Source: Hibiscus mutabilis | Lineage: Eukaryota > Streptophyta > Magnoliopsida > Malvales > Malvaceae | DNA length: 64,000 bases | Reading direction: 5' to 3' | NCBI GenBank assembly: GCA_019671005.1 | Contig: CM033726.1 | Span: forward strand, 24,107,440 to 24,171,439 | Shown: positions 1-11,118 of the stretch, piece by piece | Numbering within the stretch: position 1 is the first letter of the stretch | Layout: the number at the start of each line of letters is the position of its first letter | Made by a program: the position numbers and the translations under genes | Notes under the pieces: generated by a model | What the model was told of the DNA's origin: nothing | Seen by the model: the letters and a program-made list of their open reading frames with translations, nothing else | Databases searched by the model: none

Positions 1-4
1 TAAG

Positions 5-1150
5 TTGATGATTAAGAATAAATATCCCTTACTACAGATTGATGATTTGTTTGATCAGTTTAGGGGTTTTTCGGTGTTCTATAAGATAGATTTGAGGTCT
101 GGGTACTATCAGTTGAAAGTGAAGGATGTGGATGTTCAAAAGACTACCTTCCGTACAAGGTATGGGCATTATGAGTTTCTGGTTATGCCTTTCGGTTTGA
201 CAAATGCCCCAGCTACGGTTATAGACATAATGAATCGAGTGTTTCATGAGTACTTTGATCAGTTTATGGTAGTGTTCATAGACGATATTCTCGTGTACTC
301 TCATATCGAGGAAGAGCATGATCGGCATTTGCGAATAGTGTTGCAAGTGCTGAAGGATAATCAGTTATATGCTAAGTTGAGCAAGTGCGAGTTTTGGCTT
401 AAGGAGGTAATGTTCCTTGGTCATGTGGTTTTCGCGGAGGGTATTTGCGTAGATCCATAGAAAATTGAGGCTATTCTCAATTGGAAGCAACCTAAGTCTG
501 TATCAGAGGTGCGGAGTTTTCTTGGGTTTGCTTGTTATTATCATCGTTTTATTGAGGGATTCTCGAGTATTGCAGCACCGTTGACCAAGTTGTTGTAAAA
601 GAATGTTCCATTTGTGTGGATGGAGAAGCAACAACAAGGTTTTGAAAAGTTGAAAGAGATTTTAACACACGCTCATGTGTTGATTCAACCTGAATCTGGG
701 AAGGAGTTTGTGGTTTATAGTGAAGCGTCGTATGTTGGCTTGGGTTGTGTGTGGATGCAGGGCGGGAAGGTTATGGCCTATGCATCGAGGCAGTTGAAAG
801 TTCATGAGCGCAATTATCCAACTCATGATTTGGAGCTTGCGTCTGTGGTGTTCACTTTGAAAATTTGGCGACATTACCTCTATAGTGAGAAGTGTGTGGT
901 TTTTACGGATCATAAGAGCCTGAAATATCTGATGTCGCAGAAGGAGTTGAACCTTAGGCAGCGAAGATGGTTAGAGTTGCTTAAGGATTATGATTTGACC
1001 ATTGAGTATCATCCGGGTAAAGCAAATGTGGTTACGGATGCTTTGAGTAGAAAAGCTGTGGTTGAGTTGAGAGCTATGTCTGCTCGGTTGAGTGTAACTC
1101 GTGATGGGGGCTTGTTAGCCGAGTTGCAAGTTAAGCCTATGTTATCATAG
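5..1150 (+). pseudogene. Chromovirus copy A: reverse transcriptase and RNase H, broken
   Basis: This is the start of the visible part of the first Ty3/gypsy copy, whose 5' end lies outside the window. Residues 1-151 of the first open stretch are reverse transcriptase, with MPFGLTNAP and the catalytic FIDDILVYS. From 614 an RNase H stretch follows, with YASRQLKVHERNYPTHDLEL, FTDHKSLKYL and DALSRK. The frame is closed by TAG at about 458, TAA at about 596 and TAG at about 1148. In copy B the matching codons read CAG, CAA and CAG, so each stop is a C-to-T change. The order RT, RNase H, integrase is that of Ty3/gypsy, and residue similarity to the Del/Tekay chromoviruses is my family call. It is a dead copy. 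Confidence 0.93.
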
Positions 1151-2223
1151 TTGATTAAAGCTAACCAACCGTACGATGATTCGTTGTTTGTGCATGTTAA
1201 GGACATAGCGGATGTAAATTTGTCAGATTTTCATTTTGGTGATGACGGAGTTTTGTGTTTCAAGGGTCGCATGGTGGCGCCGAATAATTCAGAGTTGAGG
1301 CACACTATCTTGGTGGAGACATACTCTAGTCCTTTTGCTATGCATCCTGGTATTGTTAAGATGTATCGTGATTTGAGGGAGGCATACTACTGGGTTGAAA
1401 AAGGATGTGGCTGAGTTTGTTTCCAAGTGCATGGTATGTCAGCGGGTCAAGGCTGAACATCAATTTCCATCCAGGTTGTTGCAACCGTTGAAAATTCTGG
1501 AGTGGAAATGGGAGAGAATCACCATGGATTTTGTAACAGGTTTGCCATTGACATCGGCTAAAAAAGATTCTGTTTGGGTGATTGTTTACTGGTTCACAAA
1601 GTGTGCACATTTCCTGCCAGTGCATACAACGTATACCTTGGACAAGCTGACGGATTTGTATATAGCTGAGATTGTGAGCTTGCATAGTGTACCTAAATCC
1701 ATTGTTTCGGATAGGGATCCGAGGTTTACGTCAAGGTTTTGGAGAAGCCTGCGCCAGGCTTTGGGTTCGATGTTGAGTTTTAGCACTGCGTATCATCCTC
1801 AATCGGATGAGCTGTCTGACCGGGTTATCCAGGTTTTGAAGGATATTCTGAGATGTTGATTATTGAGTTCCGGGGAACCTGGGAGAAACAATTGCCTTTG
1901 GTTGAGTTTGCCTTCAACAACAGTATCAGACGAGTATAAAGATGGCACCTTATGAGGCGTTATATGGCCGGAGGTGTTGTACGCCCTTATGTTAGGCTGA
2001 GGTAGGGGAAAAGCATGTTACCGTGCCGGATGTATTGAAATATACAGATGAGAAGGTTAAGCTTGTATGCGATCGGTTGAAAGCGGCTGCGGATCGACAG
2101 AAATTTTACGCGGATCTGAAGCTTAAGGAGGTTGAATATGTTGTGGGTGATCGCGTATTCTTGAAAGTGTCACCATGGAAAAAGTTGATGAGATTCGGAC
2201 GTAAAGGTAAGCTTAGTCCGAGG
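1151..2223 (+). pseudogene. Chromovirus copy A: integrase, broken and 3'-truncated
   Basis: This continues pol of copy A. The integrase zinc-binding end shows CMVCQRVKAEH, and the catalytic core shows TMDFVTGLP and SDRDPRFTS. The third acidic residue would lie in the region around 1805-1830, where DELSDRV replaces the usual DGQSERV. Relative to copy B a 5 bp unit (GGGTT) is missing near 1394, which shifts the frame, and TGG has become TAG near 1992. The reading ends at SPRY because the C-terminal tail, polypurine tract and start of the LTR are deleted at 2220-2224. It cannot make a working integrase. Confidence 0.92.
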
Positions 2224-2224
2224 T
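2220..2224 (+). other. Deletion junction joining pol to LTR core promoter
   Basis: The five bases GAGGT are shared by the two parents of this junction. In copy B the pol parent reads CCGAGGTTCATT (near 9780) and the LTR parent reads AAGAGGTATAAATAG (near 10575). Copy A passes directly from one to the other, so about 795 bp of the copy B layout is missing. This is the signature of a microhomology-mediated deletion. The LTR resumes exactly at its TATAAATA box. Confidence 0.88.
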
Positions 2225-5200
2225 ATAAATAGTGGAGAGAATTAATTAAACACAATTAAGCTTTTTTAAAAAAACCACGTAACTAACTTTGTAACTTCTT
2301 TCTCTAAAATTCTCTCCAGCCAAACACATTTCCAGCTTCAATTTCTTCAGGTAAAATTAGGATTTCAAAGAGTTTTTGATTTATACTTGATTTCTAAAGC
2401 TTTTACATCAAATACTTATTGTTTCTACCTTGATTTTCATGGTTTATAAAGCAATTAAGGGGAGAAATCAACATTGGAGGTAAAGATTCGTTCTTCTCCT
2501 CTAATGGAAGGTTCTTTATTGAAATTCCTAAGTTCTTGATCCATTTTATATGATTTTCATTGGGTTTTGATTAATTAAACTCGAATTTATGGTTTAATTG
2601 ATGGTTTATGAAGAAAAATTGAAGAAATTCGTGGTGATCTATTTTTGCTGAGTTAAGGATTGGTTTATACCTTGATTTTGATGTTTAATATGATAATAAC
2701 GTGAGTTTTGATGATAGAATCCCAGAATCTATTGAATCTCTAATTTGTTAGATTGGTAGTTAAGAGATTATGAGGTGTTGAGGTTAATTATTGGTTGCTG
2801 AAGGTATAAGGTTATTTTATGTTGTTGTTTTGATGTTAATTGATGTTATTTGAAGGTTGAGATTCATAGTTGTGGGCTGGGTTGAGGTTTTTGGTGAATC
2901 GATGATGTTTACGGTTTATAGGTTGTGGTGTTGTGAGGGATTATAGTTAGATAAATGTTAATTGATGGTTGCTGTGAGTTTGGATGCATTATAATGCATT
3001 GGATCCTCTGTTGTGATGTGTTTGAAACAGGGGAAGTTAATCCGGAAGTGAACCTTGGTTTTGAGGAGTCGCCGAAAGCTTAATTTGGCATCGACAAGAG
3101 AGGCGTTGCTTTGTCGGTGAGTGAAATGGATAAGAATGGCTTTTCAAAGATTTGAAAAGGTTTAATGGGAGTCGACTAGGCTTGATACGCTTGTCTAAGG
3201 CTCGGAAGTAAGTAAAGTGAATTTCTCTCTCAATTTCGGTTGGCAAATGATTTATGAATGCACTTGTTAAATGATTGTTTACCTCATGTTTTATACATGA
3301 AATGAACATGGTTTAATGCTGGGAATTGATATGAAATGATAGATGCATTTGGAAAGTAATGTATGATTTTAATGAATGTTTATGAACATGGCTTATGCAT
3401 GGTTTAATGTAAAATGAAATGATTTGAATGATGCATAAGAAAACAATGATTGCTTACGAGAGGTACTTACTCCGATCATGTGAACCCCAATGTTGTTGAG
3501 GTAACACTTAGATGGCTTTTTCTCTTGCCATGAGTTGTAGAGGATGATGCGTCGAGTGTGTATACTCCAAGTTGGAGTGTTAGCCTTGGTAGTGTAGAGG
3601 TGGTGCATGTGTTGCGCAACTTCATGCCAATGGGCTGCAAGGGATTGCAAAATCTCTTGGGAAATCCGTGTATCCGATGTTAATGATGCTTTATGGAAGG
3701 GATGTATATGGTAACGGATCACTTGGACGCTAATATAATATTTTAAATTATATCATGTTGATGGATTGGTTTGAATAATGTGATTTATACGTGTTATACT
3801 CCTTAAGCTTTGTATATGGGATGTTATGCTTGGGTAGGCTTAATTGGAGGAAATTGCAAATGGGAATGTGTTGTGGAAATCCATGATACATATTGCATAT
3901 GGTTTAATATGCTGATTTTGTAAAGATTAAGTGCATGTTTTGAAAGAATGGCATGATTGTTCTAAAATGGTTTGAAATTTCATTGGATGATGTTTTGTAT
4001 TTTGAGCGCTCCTCACTAAGTAATGATTGCTTACGCTCTCTTTTATCATCAATGCAGATTGATTAAGTGCAAGTGGCACACAAAGCAAGGAGGGAATACT
4101 CAAGACTTGACTTACCAAAGTATGTTTGAGTTTTAAGTAGTAATAAAGGCAATGTGGCTTAAATGTTGTTGGGAGGGTTTGAGTGGTTACCCCTCTGTTT
4201 GAGCAAGTTTACTTTGTTGCTTTGGACTTATGATAAGCTTGGTTTGATGGATTTTGCTTATAGTCTATGTTTTGGTTGCTTGGGTTCTAGGAAGCATGCC
4301 TATAGTTAGCCTTGAAGCATGATAAACATTTCTTGATGTTTGATCTATGGTAAATTGATGGATAATGATCTATGATGATGTTATTTGATTGTTAGAAGCG
4401 TGCTTAAGTGTCGGAATTCCAAAACGAGGCTAAAAACAGAAAAAAATTGACATTATAGATCATGGCGTATCGATACGCCTGTGCCTGTATCGATATAGGT
4501 AAGTGTTTCTAGGCATATCGTATCAATACACGGGTGACCGTATCGATACGGGTAAGCACATTTTCAGGCTTAGCTTATCGGTACATAGGTGACCGTATCG
4601 ATACGGGTCTACGATTTCAGGCATAGTGTATCGATACACGTGAAGGTGTATCGATATGGTTTTGAGCTACTGGAATCTAGAATTTTGAGAAAGCTCAGGC
4701 GTATCGATACACTTGCCCGCATATCGATACGATCAGTGGTTAAGTTAGTTAAAAGTATGTTTTAAGGTTTCTGTTTTCTCCCGTTTTAGTTCCTGATTGT
4801 TTTACGTGCAATTAAATTAGTTTGAATGATCGTTTTGACCCGAAATTTCACCAGTATGCATTTAATTGGTTTAATTGAGGATTGATAAATTTAATTGTGG
4901 AATTGGCCCTTCATAATAATGGAATTTACAATTCGGTCCCTGGGTGTTACGTATGCAATTGGATAAGTTTGGATGATCGTTTTAAGTTGAAATTTGGCAT
5001 GTATGCTTGTAACCTGACTAATCAAAGATTGGTAAAGCAAATTGCAAGTTAACCTTTATAGATTTATAGATTTACATTTTGGTCCCAATTCTTGTAATGT
5101 GGATAATTGGATATCAATTCGATCCCCGATTGAGTTGGATTTCCACTCATTGCTTGTATGTACACGTAGGGTAATAACCAACATCTAGATAAGATAAGGG

Positions 5201-5305
5201 AAAAAATGGTTGCATTTTTTCAAGTTCTCCTTTTCGGTTTACTTCGGTAAACCTAATGTAACTCGCTCGGTTCGGTCTTGCGGCTAGGCCGGGTCGAGAG
5301 GGCTA
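2224..5305 (+). repeat. Middle LTR of chromovirus array, 5'-truncated
   Basis: From 2224 this sequence matches 10575-11115 in the downstream LTR, beginning with the TATAAATA box at 2224-2231. It runs to just before a primer binding site at 5311. The first few hundred bases of U3 are missing because of the deletion at 2220. At about 3.1 kb even when truncated, it fits the long LTRs of Del/Tekay chromoviruses. It serves as the 3' LTR of copy A and the 5' LTR of copy B. No gene was found in it, and the short frames inside lack recognisable domains. The exact 3' end is uncertain because the usual terminal CA is not evident. Confidence 0.85.
4467..4730 (+). repeat. Cluster of ten GTATCGATAC-like palindromes
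   Basis: Copies of the 10 bp palindrome GTATCGATAC, or single- or double-base variants of it, lie at about 4467, 4487, 4520, 4540, 4574, 4595, 4628, 4648, 4701 and 4721, within 264 bp of the LTR. The core TATCGATA is fixed in most while the flanking bases vary. The other chromovirus LTR in this array is truncated before this part, so the cluster cannot be compared within the window. Confidence 0.85.
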
Positions 5306-5310
5306 TTTGG

Positions 5311-5328
5311 TGGTATCAGAGACAGGTT
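5311..5328 (+). other. Primer binding site (initiator tRNA-Met type)
   Basis: The sequence TGGTATCAGAGACAGG follows the LTR. It matches the 3' end complement of plant initiator methionine tRNA (TGGTATCAGAGC-), the usual primer of chromoviruses, with small deviations. It marks the start of the copy B internal region. Confidence 0.8.
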
Positions 5329-5592
5329 ATGATTGTTGGGAGTGGGTTATGGTTGGTTTATGCATGTTGGGAAGTTGTTTGATATGTATGTTGATTGAAT
5401 TGAGTTGATTGCTATACACGGTGATTGATTGTGTATTATATGCCATGTTGGGGTATGATTTGGGACACATTGCCTTATTACTACTAATGTAAAATATTTT
5501 TTATTTGAAATAGAAGTCTTGTACCCTTGCTTGAAGATGACCTAATCGTTTTTGTTTTGGTGTATTATCATGCCATAGATTCTTTGTTTACG

Positions 5593-6705
5593 ATGCCACC
5601 GAGGAGAGAATTGCGTTTTAATGTGAATGTGGGAAGGCAGGAAGATGTGGATAATGTTATGCCTATTGAAGGGTTGCCACCTCCTCCGCCGAATCCACCT
5701 GCGAGTGTGGAACAAGTACCACCTGTGTCGGTTGGGCCAGCGTTGGGTGATATGACGCCTTTGATACAGGTAATGACGGGAGCATTTCAGGCCGCGATGG
5801 CTGGAGTGCATGTGCCAGCACCAGCGCCGGTTGCTGATGCTAATCCGAGATTACCTTTAGAACGTTTACGTGGCCTGGGAGGGGTCGAGTTTAGAGGGTT
5901 AACGCCTGAGGCTTCCGATGAGTGGTTTGCCAGCACAGATCGTATATTGGATCAGATGGGATGTTCTGACGCTTGTAAGCTGGGATGTGTTGTATCTCTA
6001 CTGCAGTGAGATGCGTAAAGCTGGTGGACTACGGTGATTGTGAGTATGAAGGTTGACAATGTGATATGGGAAACCTTCCAATTTGCCTTTAGGAAGAAGT
6101 ATCTCAGAGCTAGATACCAAAATGAGAAGAAATGCTAGTTCATGGCTTTGGTACATGGGGATATGTCGTTATCTGAGTATGAGATACAGTTTGTTAGGCT
6201 AAGCCAGTATGCTTCTGAGTTGTTACCTGATGAGAGGAGCCGTTGCGACCGCTTTCGTTATGGATTGACTTAGGAGGTTAAGACATGTATGTTGGCTGCT
6301 GAGTATGTTGATTTTGATGTGTTGGTTTTGAGAGCCAATGATATTGAACGGATTTTGGGTTTGACATCCCGTGATGGAGGATCTGGTCATGGTAAGAGAG
6401 CTGCTGATTCTAATATTGGTGGTGGTCGGTATAAGAGGCATCAGGACCAGAGACATCGACCTGAGCTTGGGCGGAGAGGTCAGCTAGGGCAGAGTTCTAA
6501 AGGTTGAATACCTAAATGTGCTCAGTGTGGGAAGAGATATTTTGGGGTTTGTTGGAGGTCGGGTAAGGTTTACTGGGGTTGTGAATCTCGAGACCATGTT
6601 AGACACGACTGTCTATAGGCAGGACAAGTTGGTCCAGTTCCTGCACTGATTGCAGCTAATGCTTGTTGGAGTTGTGGGTCGACTGATCATGTGAGACGTG
6701 ATTGC
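5593..6705 (+). pseudogene. Chromovirus copy B gag, with zinc knuckle, broken
   Basis: The start MPPRREL at 5593 is the usual gag start of this group, preferred over the ATG at 5527 because the upstream residues look like leader. A proline-rich stretch (about residues 25-40) is followed by capsid sequence with LRGLGGVEFRG and WFASTDRIL. TGA at 6007 and TAA at 6016 break the frame at positions normally reading GDAY, and further stops lie near 6136, 6270 and 6505. The nucleocapsid end shows a degenerate CAQCGK and CESRDHVRHDC, then a clean CX2CX4HX4C knuckle, CWSCGSTDHVRRDC, at about 6664-6705. The frame stays the same throughout, so damage is mostly point stops. Confidence 0.88.
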
Positions 6706-7455
6706 CCTATGTTAGCTAGAGGTGCGCAGGCTCTTGCACCTTTTGTGGTTGCCCCGAGAGGTCGAAGGCGTGGACAAAGACATTTCCAGCCGAGAGATGG
6801 TGGGCGTAGGACTATGGCACACACTGTTGCTATCCAGCCAGAGGGTGGAGGTCCCACGAGGGTGTATGCCCATCGTGAGGGATGCAACGATACCGATGTC
6901 ATTGCAGGTACCTTTACTTTGCAATCTTTGTCGTTGTTTTCATTTGTTGATTCTGGTTCCACCCAGTCATATATTCTGAGTGAGCATGCACAGTTACTTG
7001 ACATACTTGTTGAGATTTCGAATGTTGGTGTTTGAGTAACTAGTTCTTTGGGTGAAACGGTTGTGGTTAGGAAGTTATATCGAATGTGTCCTTTAATGGT
7101 GCAAGATCATGTGTTTGCTGTGGATTTGATGTAGTTGCCATTCCCTGGTTTTGATGTAATTTTAGGGATGGATTAGTTATCCGAGCATAGGGCGGTTGTG
7201 GATTTTGAAACCAAACAGATATCTTTGCGTCTTGCCGATGATTATGAAGTTGTGGTGGTTGGTGAGAATGCAAAGTTCCTGGCCAATGTTGTTTCAGCTT
7301 TGGAAACAAGTCGAATATTGAAACTCAGATGTCGGGCATATTTGGCCTATGTTATGAATCTTGGATCTAAGGATGTACGTGTGCAGGACATTCATACAGT
7401 TTGTGATTTTCTGGAAGTTTTTCCTAAATACCTGATAGGGTTACCGCCGGATTAG
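6706..7455 (+). pseudogene. Chromovirus copy B protease, broken
   Basis: The aspartic protease active site is visible as VDSGSTQSYI at about 6946-6978. The second conserved part reads LPFPGFDVILGMD followed by a TAG that replaces a tryptophan codon near 7173, then LSEHRAVVDFE. Other stops sit near 7033 and 7132. The open stretch 7198-7455 is the link to reverse transcriptase, ending at LPPD. The frame is that of gag, as expected for a single gag-pol reading frame in this group. Confidence 0.87.
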
Positions 7456-8700
7456 GAGGTAGAATTTAAAATGGAGACGTATGTTGATACGGTCTGGTGT
7501 TCATTACGCCTTATCACATGGCATCTAAGGAATTGAAGGAGTTGAAGATGTAGTTGCAAGAACAGCTTTATGGCGGTTCCATTAGACCTAGTGTTTCACC
7601 CTAGGGTGCACCAATGTTATTTGTGAAGAAGAAGAATAGCACGATGAAGATGTGCATCGATTATCGACAACTAAATAAGTTGACGATTAAGGATAAATAT
7701 CCCTTGTCGCGGATTGATGATTTGTTTGATCAGTTTAGGGGTGCTTCGGCGTTCTCTAGTATAGATTTGAGATCTGGGTACTATCAGTTGAAAGTGAAGG
7801 ATGTAGATGTGCCAAAGACTGCCTTCCGTACAAGGTATGGGCATTATGAGTTTTTGGTTATGCCTTTCGGTTTGACAAATGCCCCAGCTGCGTTTATGGA
7901 CATAATGAATTGAGTGTTTCATGAGTACCTTGATCAGTTCATGATAGTGTTCATAGACGATATTCTCGTGTACTCCCGTACCGAGAAAGAGCATGATCGG
8001 CATTTGCAGATAGTGTTGCAAGTGCTGAAGGATAATCAGTTATATGCTAAGTTGAGCAAGTGCGAGTTTGGCTTAAGGAGTGATGTTCCTTGGTCATGTG
8101 CTTTCTGCGGAGGGTATTCGCTTAGATCCACAGAAAATTGAGGCTATTCTTGATTAGAAGCAACCTAAGTCTGTATCGGAGGTGCAGAGTTTTCTTGGGT
8201 TGGCTGGTTATCATCGACGTTGTTGCAAAATAATATTCTTTTTGTGTGGATAGAGAAGCAACAACAGGGTTTTGAAAAGTTGAAAGAGGTTTTGACACAC
8301 GCTCATGTGTTGATTCAGCCGAATTTGGGAATGAGTTTGTGGTTTATAGTGATGCGTCGTATGTTGGCTTGGGTTGTGTGCTGATGTAGGGCAGGAAGGT
8401 TATGGCCTATGCATCGAGGCAGTTGAAAGTTCATGAGCGCAATTATCCAACTCGTGATTTGGAGCTTGCGGCTGTGATGTTCGCTTTGAAAAATTGGCGA
8501 CATTACCGTTATGGTGAGAAGTGTGTGGTTTTTACGGGTCATAAGAGCATGAAATATCTGATGTCGCAGAAGGAGTTGAACCTTAGGCAGCGAAGATGGA
8601 TGGAGTTGCTTAAGGATTATGATTTGACCATTGAGTATCATCTGGGTAAAGCAAATATGGTGACGTATGCTTTGAGTAAAAAAGCTATGGTTGAGTTGAG
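7456..8700 (+). pseudogene. Chromovirus copy B reverse transcriptase and RNase H, broken
   Basis: Reverse transcriptase shows MCIDYRQLNKLTIKDKYPL, DLRSGYYQLKV, MPFGLTNAPAAF and FIDDILVYSR. A frameshift lies near 7490. TGA at about 7911 replaces CGA of copy A, and loss of one T near 8067 shifts the frame. TAG near 8155 replaces TGG, and TAG near 8387 replaces CAG. In RNase H the usual FTDHKS is FTGHKS and the usual DALSRK is YALSKK, so two acidic residues expected in the active centre are gone as well. About 60 bp around 8200 are deleted relative to copy A. It is a dead enzyme. Confidence 0.92.
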
Positions 8701-10110
8701 AGCTATGTTTGCTCAGTTGAGTGTAACTCGTGATGTGGGCTTGTTAGCCGAATTGCAAGTTAAGCCTACGTTATCACAGTTGATTAAAGCTAAGCAATTG
8801 TACGATGATTTGTTGGTTGGGCATGTTAAGGACATATCAGATGGAAATCTGTCAGATTTTCATTTTGATGATGACAGAGTTTTGTGTTTCAAGGGTCAAA
8901 TGGTGGTGCCGAATAATTCGGAGTTGAGGCACACTATCTTGGTGGAGGCAAACTCTAGTCCTTTTGCTATGCATCCTGTTAGTGTTAAGATGTATCGTGA
9001 TTTGAGGGAGGCATACTACTGGGTTGGGTTGAAAAAGGATGTGGCTGAGTTTGTTTCCAAGTGCATGGTATGTCAGTGGGTCAAGGCTGAACATCAATTT
9101 CCATCCGGGTTGTTGCAACCGCTGAAAATTCTGGAGAGGAAATGGGAGAGAATCACCATGGATTTTGTAACAGGTTTTTTGTTGACACAGGCTAAAAAGG
9201 ATTCTGTTTGGGTGATTGTTGACCGGTTCACAAATCGTGCACATTTCCTGCCAGTGTATACGACTTATACCTTGGACAAGCTAGCGGATTTGTTATAGCT
9301 GAGATTGTACGCTTGCATGGTGTACCTAAATCTATTGTTTCGGATAGGGATCTGAGCTTTACGTCAAGTTTTTGGTGAAGTCTGCACCAAGCTTTGGGTT
9401 CGAGGTTGAGTTTTAGCAATGCATATCATCCTCAGTCGGATGGGCAGTCTGAGCGGGTTATCCAGGTTTTGGAGGATATGCTGAGATGTTGCATTGTTGA
9501 GTTTCGGGGAACCTGGGAGAAGCAATTGCCTTTAGTTGAGTTTTCCTACAACAACATTATCAGGCGAGTATAAAGATGGCACCTTATGAGGCGTTATATG
9601 GTCGGAGGTGTCGTACGCCCTTATGTTGGGCTGAGGTTGGGGAAAAACATGTTACCTTTCCGGATGTATTGAAAGATACAGATGAGAAGGTTAAGCTTGT
9701 ATGTGATCGCGTATTCCTGAAAGTGTCACCATGGAAAAAGGTGATGAGATTCGGACGTAAGGGTAAGCTTAGTCCGAGGTTCATTGGACTATACAAGGTT
9801 ATTGAACGTGTGGGTCCTATAGCATATCGGTTGAGGTTGCCTCCTGAGTTAAAGAGAATTCATAATGTGTTCCATGTTTTGATGTTGAGGAGATATCGAT
9901 CTGATCCATCGCACGTTATGCTGGTGGAGGATGTTGAGTTGAGGTCAGATTTGTCCTATGATGAGAAACCGGTAGAGATTCTTGATACCAGCAGTAAGGT
10001 TCTACGTGGGAAGACGATAGAGCTTGTTAAGGTATTGTGGCAGCATCAGGGAGTTGAGGATGCCACATGAGAGAGTAAGTCAGACATGAAAGAGCAATTT
10101 CCGCATCTTT
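8701..10110 (+). pseudogene. Chromovirus copy B integrase and C-terminal tail, broken
   Basis: The long open stretch from 8402 runs into integrase with AMHPVSVKMYRDL, CMVCQWVKAEH (zinc-binding cysteines), TMDFVTG and VDRFTNRAHF. One base is missing near 9293 relative to copy A, which shifts the frame. SDRDLSF and the SDGQSERV glutamate follow at about 9340 and 9440. From 9576 the C-terminal part reads GPYE-like SPRFIGLYKVIERVGPIAYRLRLP, IHNVFHV and ELVKVLWQHQGVEDAT. A TGA at 10068 replaces the tryptophan of the family motif EEATWE. This tail is the chromodomain-like end of Del-type chromoviruses, thought to steer insertion to heterochromatin. Confidence 0.92.
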
Positions 10111-10144
10111 TTCCTCCAGGTAAATTTCGCGGACAAAATTTCTT

Positions 10145-10157
10145 AAGTGGGGGAGAG
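10145..10157 (+). other. Polypurine tract of copy B
   Basis: The run AAGTGGGGGAGAG directly precedes the LTR start TGTAACACC at 10159. Position and composition fit a plus-strand primer for retrotransposon DNA synthesis. Confidence 0.85.
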
Positions 10158-10158
10158 T

Positions 10159-11118
10159 TGTAACACCGCGGTTTTGGGCCTAGGGGTTTTGGGATGGTTT
10201 AGTCGGTCCGATGGACCGGAATTAGAGAATTGAGTCGGATTTAATTAACTATTTTTAATTAAGTTTTAGTGAAAACAATTTTGGAAAAAGAAATTCGAAA
10301 ACAATTTTGGAAAAAGAAATTCGAAAATGGGACATTTTGAGTTAGTGACTAAAACGCAAAGTTTTCAAAACTATTTTTAGTGACTGTTTTGGAAAAAGAA
10401 ATTCGAAAATGGGACATTTTGAGTTAGTGACTAAAATGCAAAGTTTGCAAAACTATTTTTAGTGACTGTTTTGAAAAAAGGTTAAAACTTTGAATCTTTA
10501 AGGAGCTAATATCCAAAAGGGTTTTATCAGATTTCTCCCTTTAATTAACTATTTTTAATTAAGTTTTTAAGAGGTATAAATAGTAGAGAGAATTAATTAA
10601 ACACAATTAAGCTTTTTTAAAAAATTTCACGTAACTAACTTTGTAACTTCTTTATCTCAAATTCTCTCCAGTCAAACACATTTCCAGCTTCAATTTATTC
10701 AGGTAAAATTAGGATTTCAAAGAGTTTTTGATTTCCAATTAATTTCTAAAGCTTTTACATCAAATACTTATTGTTTCTACCTTGATTTTCATGGTTTATA
10801 AAGCAAATGAGGGGAGAAATCAGCAATAGAGGTAAGGATTCGTTCTTCTCCTCTAAAATTCCTAAGTTCTTGATCCATTTTATATGATTTTCATTGGGTT
10901 TTGATTAATTAAACTCGGATTTATGGTTTAATTGATGGTTTATGATGAAAAATTGAAGAAATTCGTGGTGATCTGTTTTTGCTGAGTTAAGGATTGGTTT
11001 ATACCTTGATTTTGATGTTTAATATAATAATGAAGTGGGTTTTGATGATAGAATCTCGGAATATATTGAATCTCTAGTTTGTTAGATTGGTAGTTAAGAG
11101 ATTTTGAGGTGTTGAGGT
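10159..11118 (+). repeat. 3' LTR of chromovirus copy B, 3'-truncated
   Basis: It begins TGTAACACCGCGG after the polypurine tract, carries a TATAAATA box at 10575-10582, and matches the middle LTR from there to about 11115, where similarity stops. The last shared bases are followed by a 24 bp direct copy of sequence at about 11018-11042, then unrelated DNA. About 2.2 kb of the LTR is therefore missing. Confidence 0.86.
10305..10468 (+). repeat. 82 bp tandem duplication in U3
   Basis: Two 82 bp units start at 10305 and 10387, with a third beginning at 10469, each opening with TTTTGGAAAAAG or a close variant. A shorter 26 bp duplication (10279 and 10305) precedes them. The repeat lies about 110 bp upstream of the TATA box, in enhancer position. 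Confidence 0.85.

Noticed and set aside
1586..1786. Minus-strand frames opposite pol genes across the window
   Set aside because: They mirror conserved RT and integrase codons on the other strand and have no domains of their own.
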